Below are positions 40,745-49,099 of a stretch of 64,000 nt of DNA, piece by piece; position 1 is the stretch's first letter; each line of letters opens with the position of its first letter. The DNA comes from JAIWNK01 sp964453115. GTDB taxonomy: Bacteria > Chloroflexota > Anaerolineae > Anaerolineales > Anaerolineaceae. The stretch lies in contig CAYVRT010000003.1 of NCBI GenBank assembly GCA_964453115.1, positions 95,329-159,328 on the forward strand, given 5' to 3'. A program made the position numbers and the translations under genes. A model generated the notes under the pieces. The model did not search any database. It saw only the letters and a program-made list of their open reading frames with translations, and was not told the origin of the DNA.

Positions 40745-40750
40745 TATAAT
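40745..40750 (+). promoter_or_regulatory. extended -10 for the orphan binding-protein gene
   Basis: TGTTATAAT (TG at 40742-40743, hexamer 40745-40750) fits an extended -10, just after the terminator and 31 nt before the start codon. Confidence 0.5.
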
Positions 40751-40781
40751 GCGGTACAACTTTTTGGATGGAGTTTTGCGG

Positions 40782-42731
40782 ATGTTCAAACGCTTGTTTT
40801 TCCTCAGCTTATTCGTGGTTGTGCTGCTGGCTGGTTGTCAGACGGGGCCTTTGCCAACGGCTACACAAGCATTGCCGCCCAGCCCGTTGCCACCAACGGC
40901 TACGCCGCTGCCCAGCCCAACCCCAACCCCCACGCCGCGCGTTCTGACTGTTTGCCTGGGCGAGGAGCCGCAGACACTGTACCTGTACCAGAGTGCGGCG
41001 CGCAGTATGTGGGCTGTGTTGGAGGCAATCTATGATGGGCCAGTGGACACACGCAACGGTCAATCGGTGGCGGTGATTTTGGAAAAGCTGCCTGCTCTGG
41101 CGGATGGTGATGCACTCTATCAACCGGTGACAGTCAACCCGGGCGATGAGTTGCTGGATGCGGATGGTAATTTGAGCGTTTTGGCGCAGGGGGTGCGCTA
41201 TTTGCCCTCTGGTTGCACCGCTCAGGACTGCGCCCTGGCCTGGGATGGCAAAGCCGCAGTGGAGATGGATGCCCTGACGCTCACTTTTCGCTTGTTGCCG
41301 GGGCTGAAATGGGCCGATGGTGTGCCGCTGACGGCTGCCGATTCGGTTTATTCCTTTCAGGTTTCGGCGGATGTGAATACGCCGGTCAACAAACGCATGG
41401 TGGACCGCACCGCAGCCTACACCGCCCTTGACCCAAACACAGTCCAATGGGTGGGCAAGCCGGGGTACCGCAGTGCGCGCTTTGCTGAGGCGTTTTGGAT
41501 TCCGCTGCCGCAGCATCTCTATGGAAATTACACTGCTGAGCAATTGCTGAGCGCGGAGGAAGTGACCCGCCGACCGTTGGGCTGGGGGCCATATCAAATT
41601 GTGGAGTGGGTGGCGGGTGATCACATCACATTGCAGGCCAACCCCAATTACTTCCGGGCTGCTGAAGGGCTGCCCTATTTTGATGCTCTGGTGTATCGCT
41701 TTTTGGGAGCCCAACCGGATAATGGTTTGGCGGCGCTATTGAACGGCGAATGCGATATGCTTGATCAATCCATTGACCTGGAAAGTCAAATCGAGCGCTT
41801 GCTGCGCGGTCAGCAGAACAAGGAACTGGCACTGTGGGTGGGGCAGGGGCCGGAGATGGAGATGTTGCATTTTGGCATTCGGCCAGCGGTTTATGACGAT
41901 GGCTCGGTGCTGCCTGGTAGCGACCGGCCCGATTATTTTGGTGACCTGCGGGTGCGTCAGGCAATTGCGCAGTGTGTGGACCGGCAGGCATTGAGCAAGA
42001 CCTTGTTGGGTGGTTTGGCCGAGGTGCCAACCGGCTTTTATCCGCAGGGACACCCATTGTTTGATGAAACGCTGCAAGCCTGGCCCTATGACCCGTCCGC
42101 TGCAACAGCCCTGTTGGAAGAGGTGGGGTGGAAGGAGAGTGATGGCGATGTGAACACGCCGCGCCTGGCCGAAGGGGTGAAGAATGTGCCAAATGGCACG
42201 CCGTTTTCGGTGCAGTATGTAACGCCGGCCGGCGGGCGCTCGGAACGGGCGGCGATGTTCGTGGCGGTTTCGCTGGCGCAGTGTGGCATTCAGGTGAATG
42301 TGTTGCCGGTTTCTCCGGCGGCGCTGTATGCATCTGGGCCGGATGGGGTTTTGTTTGGGCGCGCCTTTGAACTGGCGCAGTTTTCCTGGTCGTTGGGGCG
42401 TGTGGCCCCCTGTACATTATATGAAAGCGGGCAGCTTCCCACGCAGGCCAACGCCTGGCTGGGCGGGAACATTGTCGGCTACATTAACCCAGATTATGAT
42501 GCGGCCTGTCGGGCGGCGCGCCTGACCTTGCCAGAAGAAGGGTCCTATTTGTCGGCGCAGGCAGGGGTGCAGGCTCTCTATGTCCAGGATCTGCCGGCGC
42601 TGCCGCTCTATTTTCGCCCGCGTTTGAACGTCTCGCGGCCCGATTTGTGTGGTTTTATGATGGATGTTGGCGGGCGGAGCGAATTTTGGAGCCTGGAGGA
42701 ATGGAAAACAGGTGCCGTTTGTACGCCTTGA
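40782..42731 (+). CDS. orphan family 5 substrate-binding lipoprotein
   Basis: A 649-aa lipoprotein: signal MFKRLFFLSLFVVVLLAGC, a short Pro/Thr linker, then an SBP_bac_5-like domain. Motifs include LTVCLGEEPQTLYLYQSAAR, FRLLPGLKWADGVPLTAADSVYSF, GWGPYQIVEWVAGDHITLQANPNYF and DLRVRQAIAQCVDRQAL. It has its own promoter and lies between two complete transporters, so it may feed either one or act as a sensor. I chose the ATG at 40782 because GGATGGAG precedes it and a perfect lipoprotein signal follows. Confidence 0.9.
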   Translation: MFKRLFFLSLFVVVLLAGCQTGPLPTATQALPPSPLPPTATPLPSPTPTPTPRVLTVCLGEEPQTLYLYQSAARSMWAVLEAIYDGPVDTRNGQSVAVILEKLPALADGDALYQPVTVNPGDELLDADGNLSVLAQGVRYLPSGCTAQDCALAWDGKAAVEMDALTLTFRLLPGLKWADGVPLTAADSVYSFQVSADVNTPVNKRMVDRTAAYTALDPNTVQWVGKPGYRSARFAEAFWIPLPQHLYGNYTAEQLLSAEEVTRRPLGWGPYQIVEWVAGDHITLQANPNYFRAAEGLPYFDALVYRFLGAQPDNGLAALLNGECDMLDQSIDLESQIERLLRGQQNKELALWVGQGPEMEMLHFGIRPAVYDDGSVLPGSDRPDYFGDLRVRQAIAQCVDRQALSKTLLGGLAEVPTGFYPQGHPLFDETLQAWPYDPSAATALLEEVGWKESDGDVNTPRLAEGVKNVPNGTPFSVQYVTPAGGRSERAAMFVAVSLAQCGIQVNVLPVSPAALYASGPDGVLFGRAFELAQFSWSLGRVAPCTLYESGQLPTQANAWLGGNIVGYINPDYDAACRAARLTLPEEGSYLSAQAGVQALYVQDLPALPLYFRPRLNVSRPDLCGFMMDVGGRSEFWSLEEWKTGAVCTP

Positions 42732-42748
42732 AACGGGCAGAATTTTTC

Positions 42749-42777
42749 TTGACAAGGTTTTTGGATTATGCTATAGT
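42749..42777 (+). promoter_or_regulatory. strong promoter of the second transporter operon
   Basis: TTGACA (42749-42754), a 17-nt spacer and TATAGT (42772-42777), with TG at 42769-42770 making an extended -10. The transcript would start near 42784, leaving a leader of about 170 nt with a small hairpin (42812-42827). Confidence 0.85.
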
Positions 42778-42860
42778 AACCTTCAATCAGTCTTAAAACC
42801 GGCTGAGATCTTGCCCTTGATTGGGCAGTAAATAGTTTTCAACCTCTAGCTGCGAGCTTA

Positions 42861-42871
42861 AAAGGAGGTGA
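42861..42871 (+). promoter_or_regulatory. extended Shine-Dalgarno-like element far upstream of the second binding-protein gene
   Basis: AAAGGAGGTGA (continuing with a matching T) is complementary to 11-12 nt of the 16S rRNA 3' end. It lies 85 nt before the binding-protein ATG, which has its own GGAGGAG. An ATG at 42871 is only 2 nt from GGAGG, too close for normal use. The layout mirrors the element at 36737. Confidence 0.55.
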
Positions 42872-42956
42872 TGTCCCCCCCGAACGAGATGGATGTTGTA
42901 TGTACGTTTGTGTCACTCACCCTATTTTCTAACCTTTGTTGGAGGAGAAAGAAAAA

Positions 42957-45548
42957 ATGAAGAAGTTCATGATTGTTATGGGGCTGCTGATGGTTGCAGC
43001 GATGGTGCTTTCTGCATGCACCCCCACCATCCAGACGGTCGAAGTTGTTAAGACCGAAGTGGTTGTTCAGACGCAGGTTGTCGAAACCGTTAAGACCGAA
43101 GTGGTCGAAGTTATCAAGACCCCCGAACCCATTGATCGCAATGGCGCCTGGGTAGACCGTGTGGTCATGATCGAAGAAGGTTCGCAGGAAGCTGCTGTGA
43201 CCCGTATCAAAGCTGGTGAAATTGATATCTACGCCTTCACCTGCGACGATGCGAATGTCTTCGAAACGGTTAAAGCCGATGCCGATTTGAGCTACGTCAC
43301 CTCGTTTGGTACCTACAACGAATTGACCTTCAACCCGGTTGGCCCCGAATTCACCGATGGCCGCCTGAACCCCTTCAGCAGCCCGAAGATCCGCGAAGCC
43401 ATGAACTGGCTGGTGGATCGCGACTACATCGTTCAGGAAATCCTCAGTGGTTTGGCAACGGCCAAATTCCTGCCCATCACCGCCGCGTTCCCGGACTATG
43501 CCCGCTACGTGGCCGATGTGCGCAAGCTGGAAGCCTTCTATGCCTATAATCCTGAGAAGGCCAAGGAAGTGATTGATGCTGAAATGACCACCCTGGGCGC
43601 CACGCTCAAGGACGGCAAGTGGTCCTACAAGGATGCCCCGGTCACCATCATCTTCCTGATGCGCACCGAAGACGAACGCAAGACGATTGGTGACTATGTT
43701 GCCAATCAGCTCGAGACGGTTGGTTTCACTGTGGACCGCCAGTACAAGACCCGCTCCGAAGCCTCCCCGATTTGGGTTGGTAGCGATCCGGCGGAAGGTC
43801 AGTGGCATGTCTACACCGGCGGCTGGATCACCACCGCTGTGAGCCGCGATCAGGGCAGCAACTTCAGCTTCTTCTACACCCCGCGCGACTACCCGATTGC
43901 TCTGCACCAGGCCTACACCCCCACCCAGGAATTCGACGATTTGGCGCTCAAGCTGCGCAACAATGACTTCGTGACGATGGAAGAACGCGATGGCTACTTC
44001 CAGCAGGCGATGGAATTGGCGCTGCAAGATTCCGTCCGCGTTTGGCTGGTGGATCAGGTGAGCTTTGCCCCGATGAATGCCAAAGCCCAGGTGACCTATG
44101 ACCTGGCTGGCTCGATCTCCGGTGCGCAGTTGTGGCCCTTCACCGTCCGCTTCAAGGAAGAAGTCGGCGGCACGATTCGGATTGCTCAGCCCGGTTTGCT
44201 GGTTGATCCCTGGAACCCGGTTGCCGGTAGCAACTGGATCTACGACTCGATGCCGATCCGCGCCACGAGCGACTGGGGCGTCATCTACGATCCCTACACC
44301 GGTCTCGTGCGCCCACAGCGCATTGAAAAGGCCGAGGTTGTGGCCGAAGAAGGCCTGCCCATGACCAAGACCCTCGACTGGGTTGACCTGAAATTCGAAA
44401 AGGAAATCAAGGTCCCCGCTGAAGCCTGGGTGGATTGGGATCCGATCAATCAGGTCTTCATCACCGCTGGTGAAAAATACGGCGCCGACCTGCCGACCGC
44501 CAAGACCAAGGTCACCGTCTACTACCCGGCTGACCTGTACAACATGAAATGGCACGATGGCAGCAATGTCTCCGTTGGCGACTTCGTGATGAATATGATC
44601 ACGACCTTTGACTACGGCAAGACCGACAGCCCGATGTACGATGCCGCAGCTGGCGAAAGCCTGGATGCCTTCCTGGCGCACTTCAAGGGTGTGCAGGTTG
44701 TTTCCACCGATCCGTTGGTCATCGTCACCTACGATGATCTGTATCAGCTGGATGCGGAATTGACCGTCACCTCCTGGTGGCCGCAGTACACCTATGGCCC
44801 CGGCCCGTGGCACACCGTTGGTTTGGGCATGCTGCCCGAATTGAATGGTGAACTGGCCTTCAGCGCCGACAAGGCGACCGAGAAGGAAATTGAGTGGACC
44901 AGCTTTGTCAGTGGCCCAAGCCTCGAGATCCTGAAGAAGTACTTGAATGGCACCGAAGAAGGCGCCGAGACCCCGATTACGGGCGCCAAGGCCGACAACT
45001 ACATCCCCTTCGCTGCGACGATGGGCGAATATGTGACGGCTGAAGAAGCGACTGCCCGCTGGGCCAACCTGGCCGAGTGGTACGCCATCCAGGGTCACTT
45101 CTGGGTTGGTGCTGGTCCCTTCTACCTGAACAAAGTCTTCCCCGTGGAAGGCACCCTGACCCTCGATCGCTATGAGGACTACCCCGATTCTGCCAACAAG
45201 TGGGCTGGCTTTGGCGAGCCCAAACTGGCGACCGTGGAAGTGGATGGCCCCGGCTCGGTGACGATTGGCAACGAAGCGAGCTTCGATGTCTTCGTGACCT
45301 TCAAGGACGAGGCCTATCCGGCGGCTGAACTCGGTCAGGTTAAGTTCTTGCTCTTCAACGCCAAGAATGAACTGGTTGCGACGGCGGATGCTGTTTCTGT
45401 ATCCGATGGTCAATATCAGGTTGTCCTGAGCGCCGATGTGACCAAGGGCCTGGAAGCTGGCTCGAACAAGATCGAAGTGGCTGTTTCGCCGTTGTTGGTG
45501 AGCTCGCCCTCCTTCGCAACCTTTGAGTTCGTGACGGTTGCTCCCTAG
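42957..45548 (+). CDS. very large family 5 substrate-binding lipoprotein with rearranged domain order
   Basis: An 863-aa lipoprotein (lipobox LSAC) followed by a Val/Glu/Lys/Thr-rich linker. The segment usually central in family 5 proteins (SPKIREAMNWLVDRDYIVQEI, about residue 142) comes first. The segment usually N-terminal (LLVDPWNPVAGSNWIYDSM, about 415) comes in the second half, as in a circular permutation or domain swap. A C-terminal beta-rich domain (about 755-863, TIGNEASFDVFVTFKD) looks Ig-like. It should capture the substrate of permeases 45634/46770. The codon pattern is strongly biased, suggesting high expression. Confidence 0.9.
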   Translation: MKKFMIVMGLLMVAAMVLSACTPTIQTVEVVKTEVVVQTQVVETVKTEVVEVIKTPEPIDRNGAWVDRVVMIEEGSQEAAVTRIKAGEIDIYAFTCDDANVFETVKADADLSYVTSFGTYNELTFNPVGPEFTDGRLNPFSSPKIREAMNWLVDRDYIVQEILSGLATAKFLPITAAFPDYARYVADVRKLEAFYAYNPEKAKEVIDAEMTTLGATLKDGKWSYKDAPVTIIFLMRTEDERKTIGDYVANQLETVGFTVDRQYKTRSEASPIWVGSDPAEGQWHVYTGGWITTAVSRDQGSNFSFFYTPRDYPIALHQAYTPTQEFDDLALKLRNNDFVTMEERDGYFQQAMELALQDSVRVWLVDQVSFAPMNAKAQVTYDLAGSISGAQLWPFTVRFKEEVGGTIRIAQPGLLVDPWNPVAGSNWIYDSMPIRATSDWGVIYDPYTGLVRPQRIEKAEVVAEEGLPMTKTLDWVDLKFEKEIKVPAEAWVDWDPINQVFITAGEKYGADLPTAKTKVTVYYPADLYNMKWHDGSNVSVGDFVMNMITTFDYGKTDSPMYDAAAGESLDAFLAHFKGVQVVSTDPLVIVTYDDLYQLDAELTVTSWWPQYTYGPGPWHTVGLGMLPELNGELAFSADKATEKEIEWTSFVSGPSLEILKKYLNGTEEGAETPITGAKADNYIPFAATMGEYVTAEEATARWANLAEWYAIQGHFWVGAGPFYLNKVFPVEGTLTLDRYEDYPDSANKWAGFGEPKLATVEVDGPGSVTIGNEASFDVFVTFKDEAYPAAELGQVKFLLFNAKNELVATADAVSVSDGQYQVVLSADVTKGLEAGSNKIEVAVSPLLVSSPSFATFEFVTVAP

Positions 45549-45565
45549 TTCTGGTTAAGTTTGCT

Positions 45566-45601
45566 AAATCTGATAGGGGCAGCAATGCCCCTATCAGATT
45601 T
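45566..45601 (+). other. 16-bp perfect intercistronic hairpin with GCAA tetraloop
   Basis: 45566-45581 pairs perfectly with 45586-45601 around a GCAA (GNRA) loop, starting 17 nt after the binding-protein stop. There is no T-run after it, and the permease starts at 45634. A stem this long and stable fits a 3' mRNA protector or partial terminator. Confidence 0.85.
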
Positions 45602-45633
45602 CTATCCTGCTTCCCCCGGAGAGCCAAAGTACC

Positions 45634-46773
45634 ATGAGTGAAGAACCCAAAGTTCCTGCGTCGAATGCGCAGACCCCGTCCAAGAAGAAAAGCGGGCAAA
45701 GCGCTTTGGCGCGCGTCGGGCGATATGCGCTGGTCAGGCTTGTAACCCTGCTGATAACAATTACACTCGGGGTTTACCTGACGATCTTGATTGCCAACAT
45801 GGGTGGTTATGTAGATGAAATTCGGCGCGGCGAAATCCGCGAAGCAGTTTCATTGCGCATCATGAACGACCCCGTGTTGAAGAACCTTCCGGCTGAGGTG
45901 CGCGCCGAACAAATGCAGGGCCTGATTGACCTGGAAGAAAAGAAAGCCGGGTTGGACCGGCCTTTTATGGTGCGCAGTGTCTCGTTTTTGCAAGGTGCAA
46001 TGACCTTGAACCTGGGACGCGCTGAACGCATGTCCAGTGATTCGGGCTCCCGCCAGGTGCGGCTCATCATTTTGGAGCGCCTGCCAACGACGCTGATGTT
46101 ATTTGGCACAACGGGCCTGCTCTTGTTCTTTGTCGAGCTGTTTTTGGCCCTCTTCCTTTCCCGGCGCTATGGCTCTATCTTTGATAAAATCATTGTTGCC
46201 ATGGCACCAACTTCGGCGGCACCGGGCTGGTTTTACGGCATTTTCTTGATTCTGATTTTTGCCGCACTGCTCAAATGGTTGCCATTTGGCGGTATGGTGG
46301 ATGCGCCCCCGCCAGAAGACAAGTTCCAATACTTCTTGAGCGTGCTTAAGCATATGGCGCTGCCGATGATGGCGATTGGCATCAGTCAGACCTTCCTCAG
46401 CACCTTCACCTGGCGCACCTTCTTCCTGATTTATTCCAGTGAAGACTATGTGGAAATGGCCAAGGCCAAGGGTCTGAACTCGCGCGATATTGAACGCCGC
46501 TATGTGCTGCGCCCAACCCTGCCGACGATCATCACCAGTTTTGCCCTGACCTTGATTGGGCTTTGGTCAGGTGCCCCAATCTTTGAAACGGTGTTTGGCT
46601 GGCCGGGGCTGGGACGGGTGTTGTATCAGGCTGTGACTTTGTATGACACGGCGGTGATTGTCGCCTCGACCGTGATTTTTGCTTACCTGCTTGCCATCAC
46701 GGTTTTCTTGCTCGACTTTATCTACGCCCTGGTTGATCCTCGGGTGAAGATTGGCGAAGGGGCAAAATCATGA
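45634..46773 (+). CDS. ABC transporter permease, OppB-like, with a large extracytoplasmic loop
   Basis: A 379-aa permease. After a 25-residue polar N-terminus and the first helix (about 27-50) comes a roughly 100-residue charged loop (IRRGEIREAVSLRIMNDPVL, and DLEEKKAGLDRPF). The remaining helices and the EAA-type loop EDYVEMAKAKGLNSRDIERRYVLRP (about 269-293) follow. It ends LVDPRVKIGEG. It is paired with 46770 by a 4-nt overlap. Confidence 0.92.
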   Translation: MSEEPKVPASNAQTPSKKKSGQSALARVGRYALVRLVTLLITITLGVYLTILIANMGGYVDEIRRGEIREAVSLRIMNDPVLKNLPAEVRAEQMQGLIDLEEKKAGLDRPFMVRSVSFLQGAMTLNLGRAERMSSDSGSRQVRLIILERLPTTLMLFGTTGLLLFFVELFLALFLSRRYGSIFDKIIVAMAPTSAAPGWFYGIFLILIFAALLKWLPFGGMVDAPPPEDKFQYFLSVLKHMALPMMAIGISQTFLSTFTWRTFFLIYSSEDYVEMAKAKGLNSRDIERRYVLRPTLPTIITSFALTLIGLWSGAPIFETVFGWPGLGRVLYQAVTLYDTAVIVASTVIFAYLLAITVFLLDFIYALVDPRVKIGEGAKS

Positions 46774-48119
46774 AAAACCTGAAGAATAATTTGCGTGAAC
46801 TTGCCCGTTACCCCTCAGCAATTGCCGGTGGGGTCATCATCCTCATTCTGCTGCTCATTTCCGTCTATGCGGTGGTTTCGATCCCTTATAACGAGGCGCT
46901 GCGGTTGTGGCGGGGCGGTGAGGATATCTGGTATAAGAACCCCAAGAATGCTGCACCGATTTGGGTCAACTGGTTCACCACGACCAAGAAATCTGAGACG
47001 ATCTTCTTTAGCACGCTGGAAGACCCGACGCTGAAAACGGTAACGGTGGACTCTTCGGGCTTTAACCGCTTCGAAATCATCTTGCCGATTGAGTATGATT
47101 CGGACGAGTTCCCCAAAGACATGTCCATGTATTTCAAGGCGGACTATGCCGAGAAACAGCCGCATGTTTCCATTACCATGCTAACCCCCGATGGACGTGA
47201 GTTGCGGGTGGGCGATTTCTCAATCAAGAGCACCCAAACCTTCCGTCCGCCGCAGGATGAGCGCCTGACGCGCCGCCTGGGCGGCCTGACGGCCGAGAAG
47301 GGCCTGTTTAACGACCCGAACGCGACCAAGGAAAACCCAATACCGCTCAAAGGTTACTATCAGCTTAAGATCGAAGGTTTCACCTTTGAGAAAGATAACG
47401 ATATGGATGTTGAGCTGGTGCTATATGGCAACCTGGCGGGTTGGGCTGGCACCGATCACATGCGCCGCGACCTGGGCGTTGCTCTGTTGTGGGGCACGCC
47501 GGTGGCGCTGGCCTTTGGTTTGCTGGCTGCGCTTGGCACAACCTTGACGACGATGTCCATTTCGGGTGTTGCGACCTGGTTTGGTGGCGTGGTGGATGAA
47601 ATCATTCAGCGCATCACCGAAGTCAATATGATGCTGCCCTTCCTGCCGATTCTGATTATGATCAGCACCTTCTATTCCCGCAGCATCTGGGTTATTTTGG
47701 GGGCTACGATTCTGCTCAGCATTTTTGGCTCGGCGATTAAGACCTACCGGGCTGTGTTTATGCAGATTAAAGAGTCACCCTATATTGAGGCTGCCCGTTC
47801 TTATGGCGCAAGCGATGCACGGATCATCTTCCAATACTTGATCCCGCGCATCATCCCGCTTATCATCCCACAATTGGTGGTGTTGATTCCGTCGTTTGTG
47901 TTTCTTGAGGCCTCATTGGCTGTGCTGGGTCTGGGTGACCCGGTGCTGCCGACCTGGGGTAAGATCATCAATGATGCACAGGCGAATGGGGCGCTCTATC
48001 AGGCGCAGTATTACTGGGTGCTGGAACCGGCGGTTCTGCTGGTTGTGACCGGTTTGGCCTTTGCAATGGTTGGGTTTGCGCTCGACCGCATCTTCAATCC
48101 CAGACTACGGGAGCTGTAA
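46770..48119 (+). CDS. ABC transporter permease, OppC-like, with about 190-residue extracytoplasmic insert
   Basis: A 449-aa permease, well above the usual 290-330 aa. The first helix is at about 15-37. A roughly 190-residue soluble insert follows (to about 228), rich in beta-type segments such as FNRFEIILPIEYDSDEFPKD and YYQLKIEGFTFEKDNDMD. The conserved GTDHMRRDLGVALLWGTPVA then opens the helical core. The EAA motif is EAARSYGASDARIIFQYLIPR (about 332-352). It is coupled to the previous permease by ATGA. Confidence 0.92.
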   Translation: MKNLKNNLRELARYPSAIAGGVIILILLLISVYAVVSIPYNEALRLWRGGEDIWYKNPKNAAPIWVNWFTTTKKSETIFFSTLEDPTLKTVTVDSSGFNRFEIILPIEYDSDEFPKDMSMYFKADYAEKQPHVSITMLTPDGRELRVGDFSIKSTQTFRPPQDERLTRRLGGLTAEKGLFNDPNATKENPIPLKGYYQLKIEGFTFEKDNDMDVELVLYGNLAGWAGTDHMRRDLGVALLWGTPVALAFGLLAALGTTLTTMSISGVATWFGGVVDEIIQRITEVNMMLPFLPILIMISTFYSRSIWVILGATILLSIFGSAIKTYRAVFMQIKESPYIEAARSYGASDARIIFQYLIPRIIPLIIPQLVVLIPSFVFLEASLAVLGLGDPVLPTWGKIINDAQANGALYQAQYYWVLEPAVLLVVTGLAFAMVGFALDRIFNPRLREL

Positions 48120-48122
48120 ACC

Positions 48123-49085
48123 ATGGCACAGAATCACAAGTTACTGCATGTTGAAAAACTTTTGTTGCATTTCCGCACCTCGCACGGGCCCGTGCAGGCC
48201 GTAGATGGGATTGACCTTGACCTGGATTTTGGTCGTTCAATGGTCATTCTGGGCGAATCGGGCTGCGGCAAAAGCTCCATGGCGAAGGCGATGATGCGCT
48301 TGCTGCCGCGCAACGTGGCGGCATATTCGGGCAAGCTCTATCTGGATGGCAATGAGCTGATGGGCCTCAACGATGAGGATTATCGGCAAAATGTGCGCTG
48401 GGCGCAAATTTCTATGGTGCCGCAGGCAGCCATGAACGCCCTGAACCCGGTTTTGAAGGTCGGTGACCAGGTTGCCGAACCGGCGCTGATTCACATGGGC
48501 ATTAAGAAGGCCGAGGCGTTTGCCCTGGTGCGAAAAATGTTCCAGTATGTGGGTGTGCCAGAAGATTTCATTGGCCGCTATGCCTTTGAGTTGAGCGGTG
48601 GGATGCGTCAACGTGTGGCGATTGCCATGTCGTTGATTACATCGCCAAAACTGATTGTGCTGGACGAGCCGACTTCGGCATTGGACGTTTTGACTCAGGC
48701 CAACATCATGAACGTTCTCAAGCAGATTAAGAAGAGCCTGGGGACGAGCTTCATCCTCATCACGCACGACATTGCCACATCCAGCGAACTGGCGGATGAG
48801 GTGGCGGTGATGTATGCCGGGCAAATTGTGGAAGTGAACGATGCCTTCCACTTCTTTGCTTCGCCGCTGCATCCCTACTCGCAAAAATTGATGGCGAGTG
48901 TGCCGCGCTTGCGCGGGCAGCAAGAGCTGGAATTCATCACCGGTCAACCGCCTAGCTTGCTCAACCCTCCCTCTGGCTGCCGTTTTGCGGCGCGCTGCCC
49001 CAAAGCGTTTGATAAGTGCAAAGAGGAACCGCCAACCGTCAACAAAGATGGGCGGCTGGTTAAGTGTTGGTTATATACTGCGTAG
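48123..49085 (+). CDS. peptide-type ABC transporter ATPase (OppD/DppD-like), second system
   Basis: A 320-aa ATPase with Walker A GESGCGKSS, Q-loop VPQAAMNALNP in place of FQDP, signature LSGGMRQRV, Walker B LIVLDEPTSALD, H-loop THDIATS, and the C-terminal cysteine extension CRFAARCPKAFDKC. The VPQ form of the Q-loop is typical of this subgroup. It starts 3 nt after the permease gene and acts with 49100. Confidence 0.93.
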   Translation: MAQNHKLLHVEKLLLHFRTSHGPVQAVDGIDLDLDFGRSMVILGESGCGKSSMAKAMMRLLPRNVAAYSGKLYLDGNELMGLNDEDYRQNVRWAQISMVPQAAMNALNPVLKVGDQVAEPALIHMGIKKAEAFALVRKMFQYVGVPEDFIGRYAFELSGGMRQRVAIAMSLITSPKLIVLDEPTSALDVLTQANIMNVLKQIKKSLGTSFILITHDIATSSELADEVAVMYAGQIVEVNDAFHFFASPLHPYSQKLMASVPRLRGQQELEFITGQPPSLLNPPSGCRFAARCPKAFDKCKEEPPTVNKDGRLVKCWLYTA

Positions 49086-49099
49086 GAGAGGAGCAAAGC

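Noticed and set aside
42858..45413. An 851-aa open frame on the minus strand opposite the large binding-protein gene
   Set aside because: It has no recognisable domains and follows from the strong codon bias of the real gene on the plus strand, which has a lipoprotein signal, a promoter and operon context.
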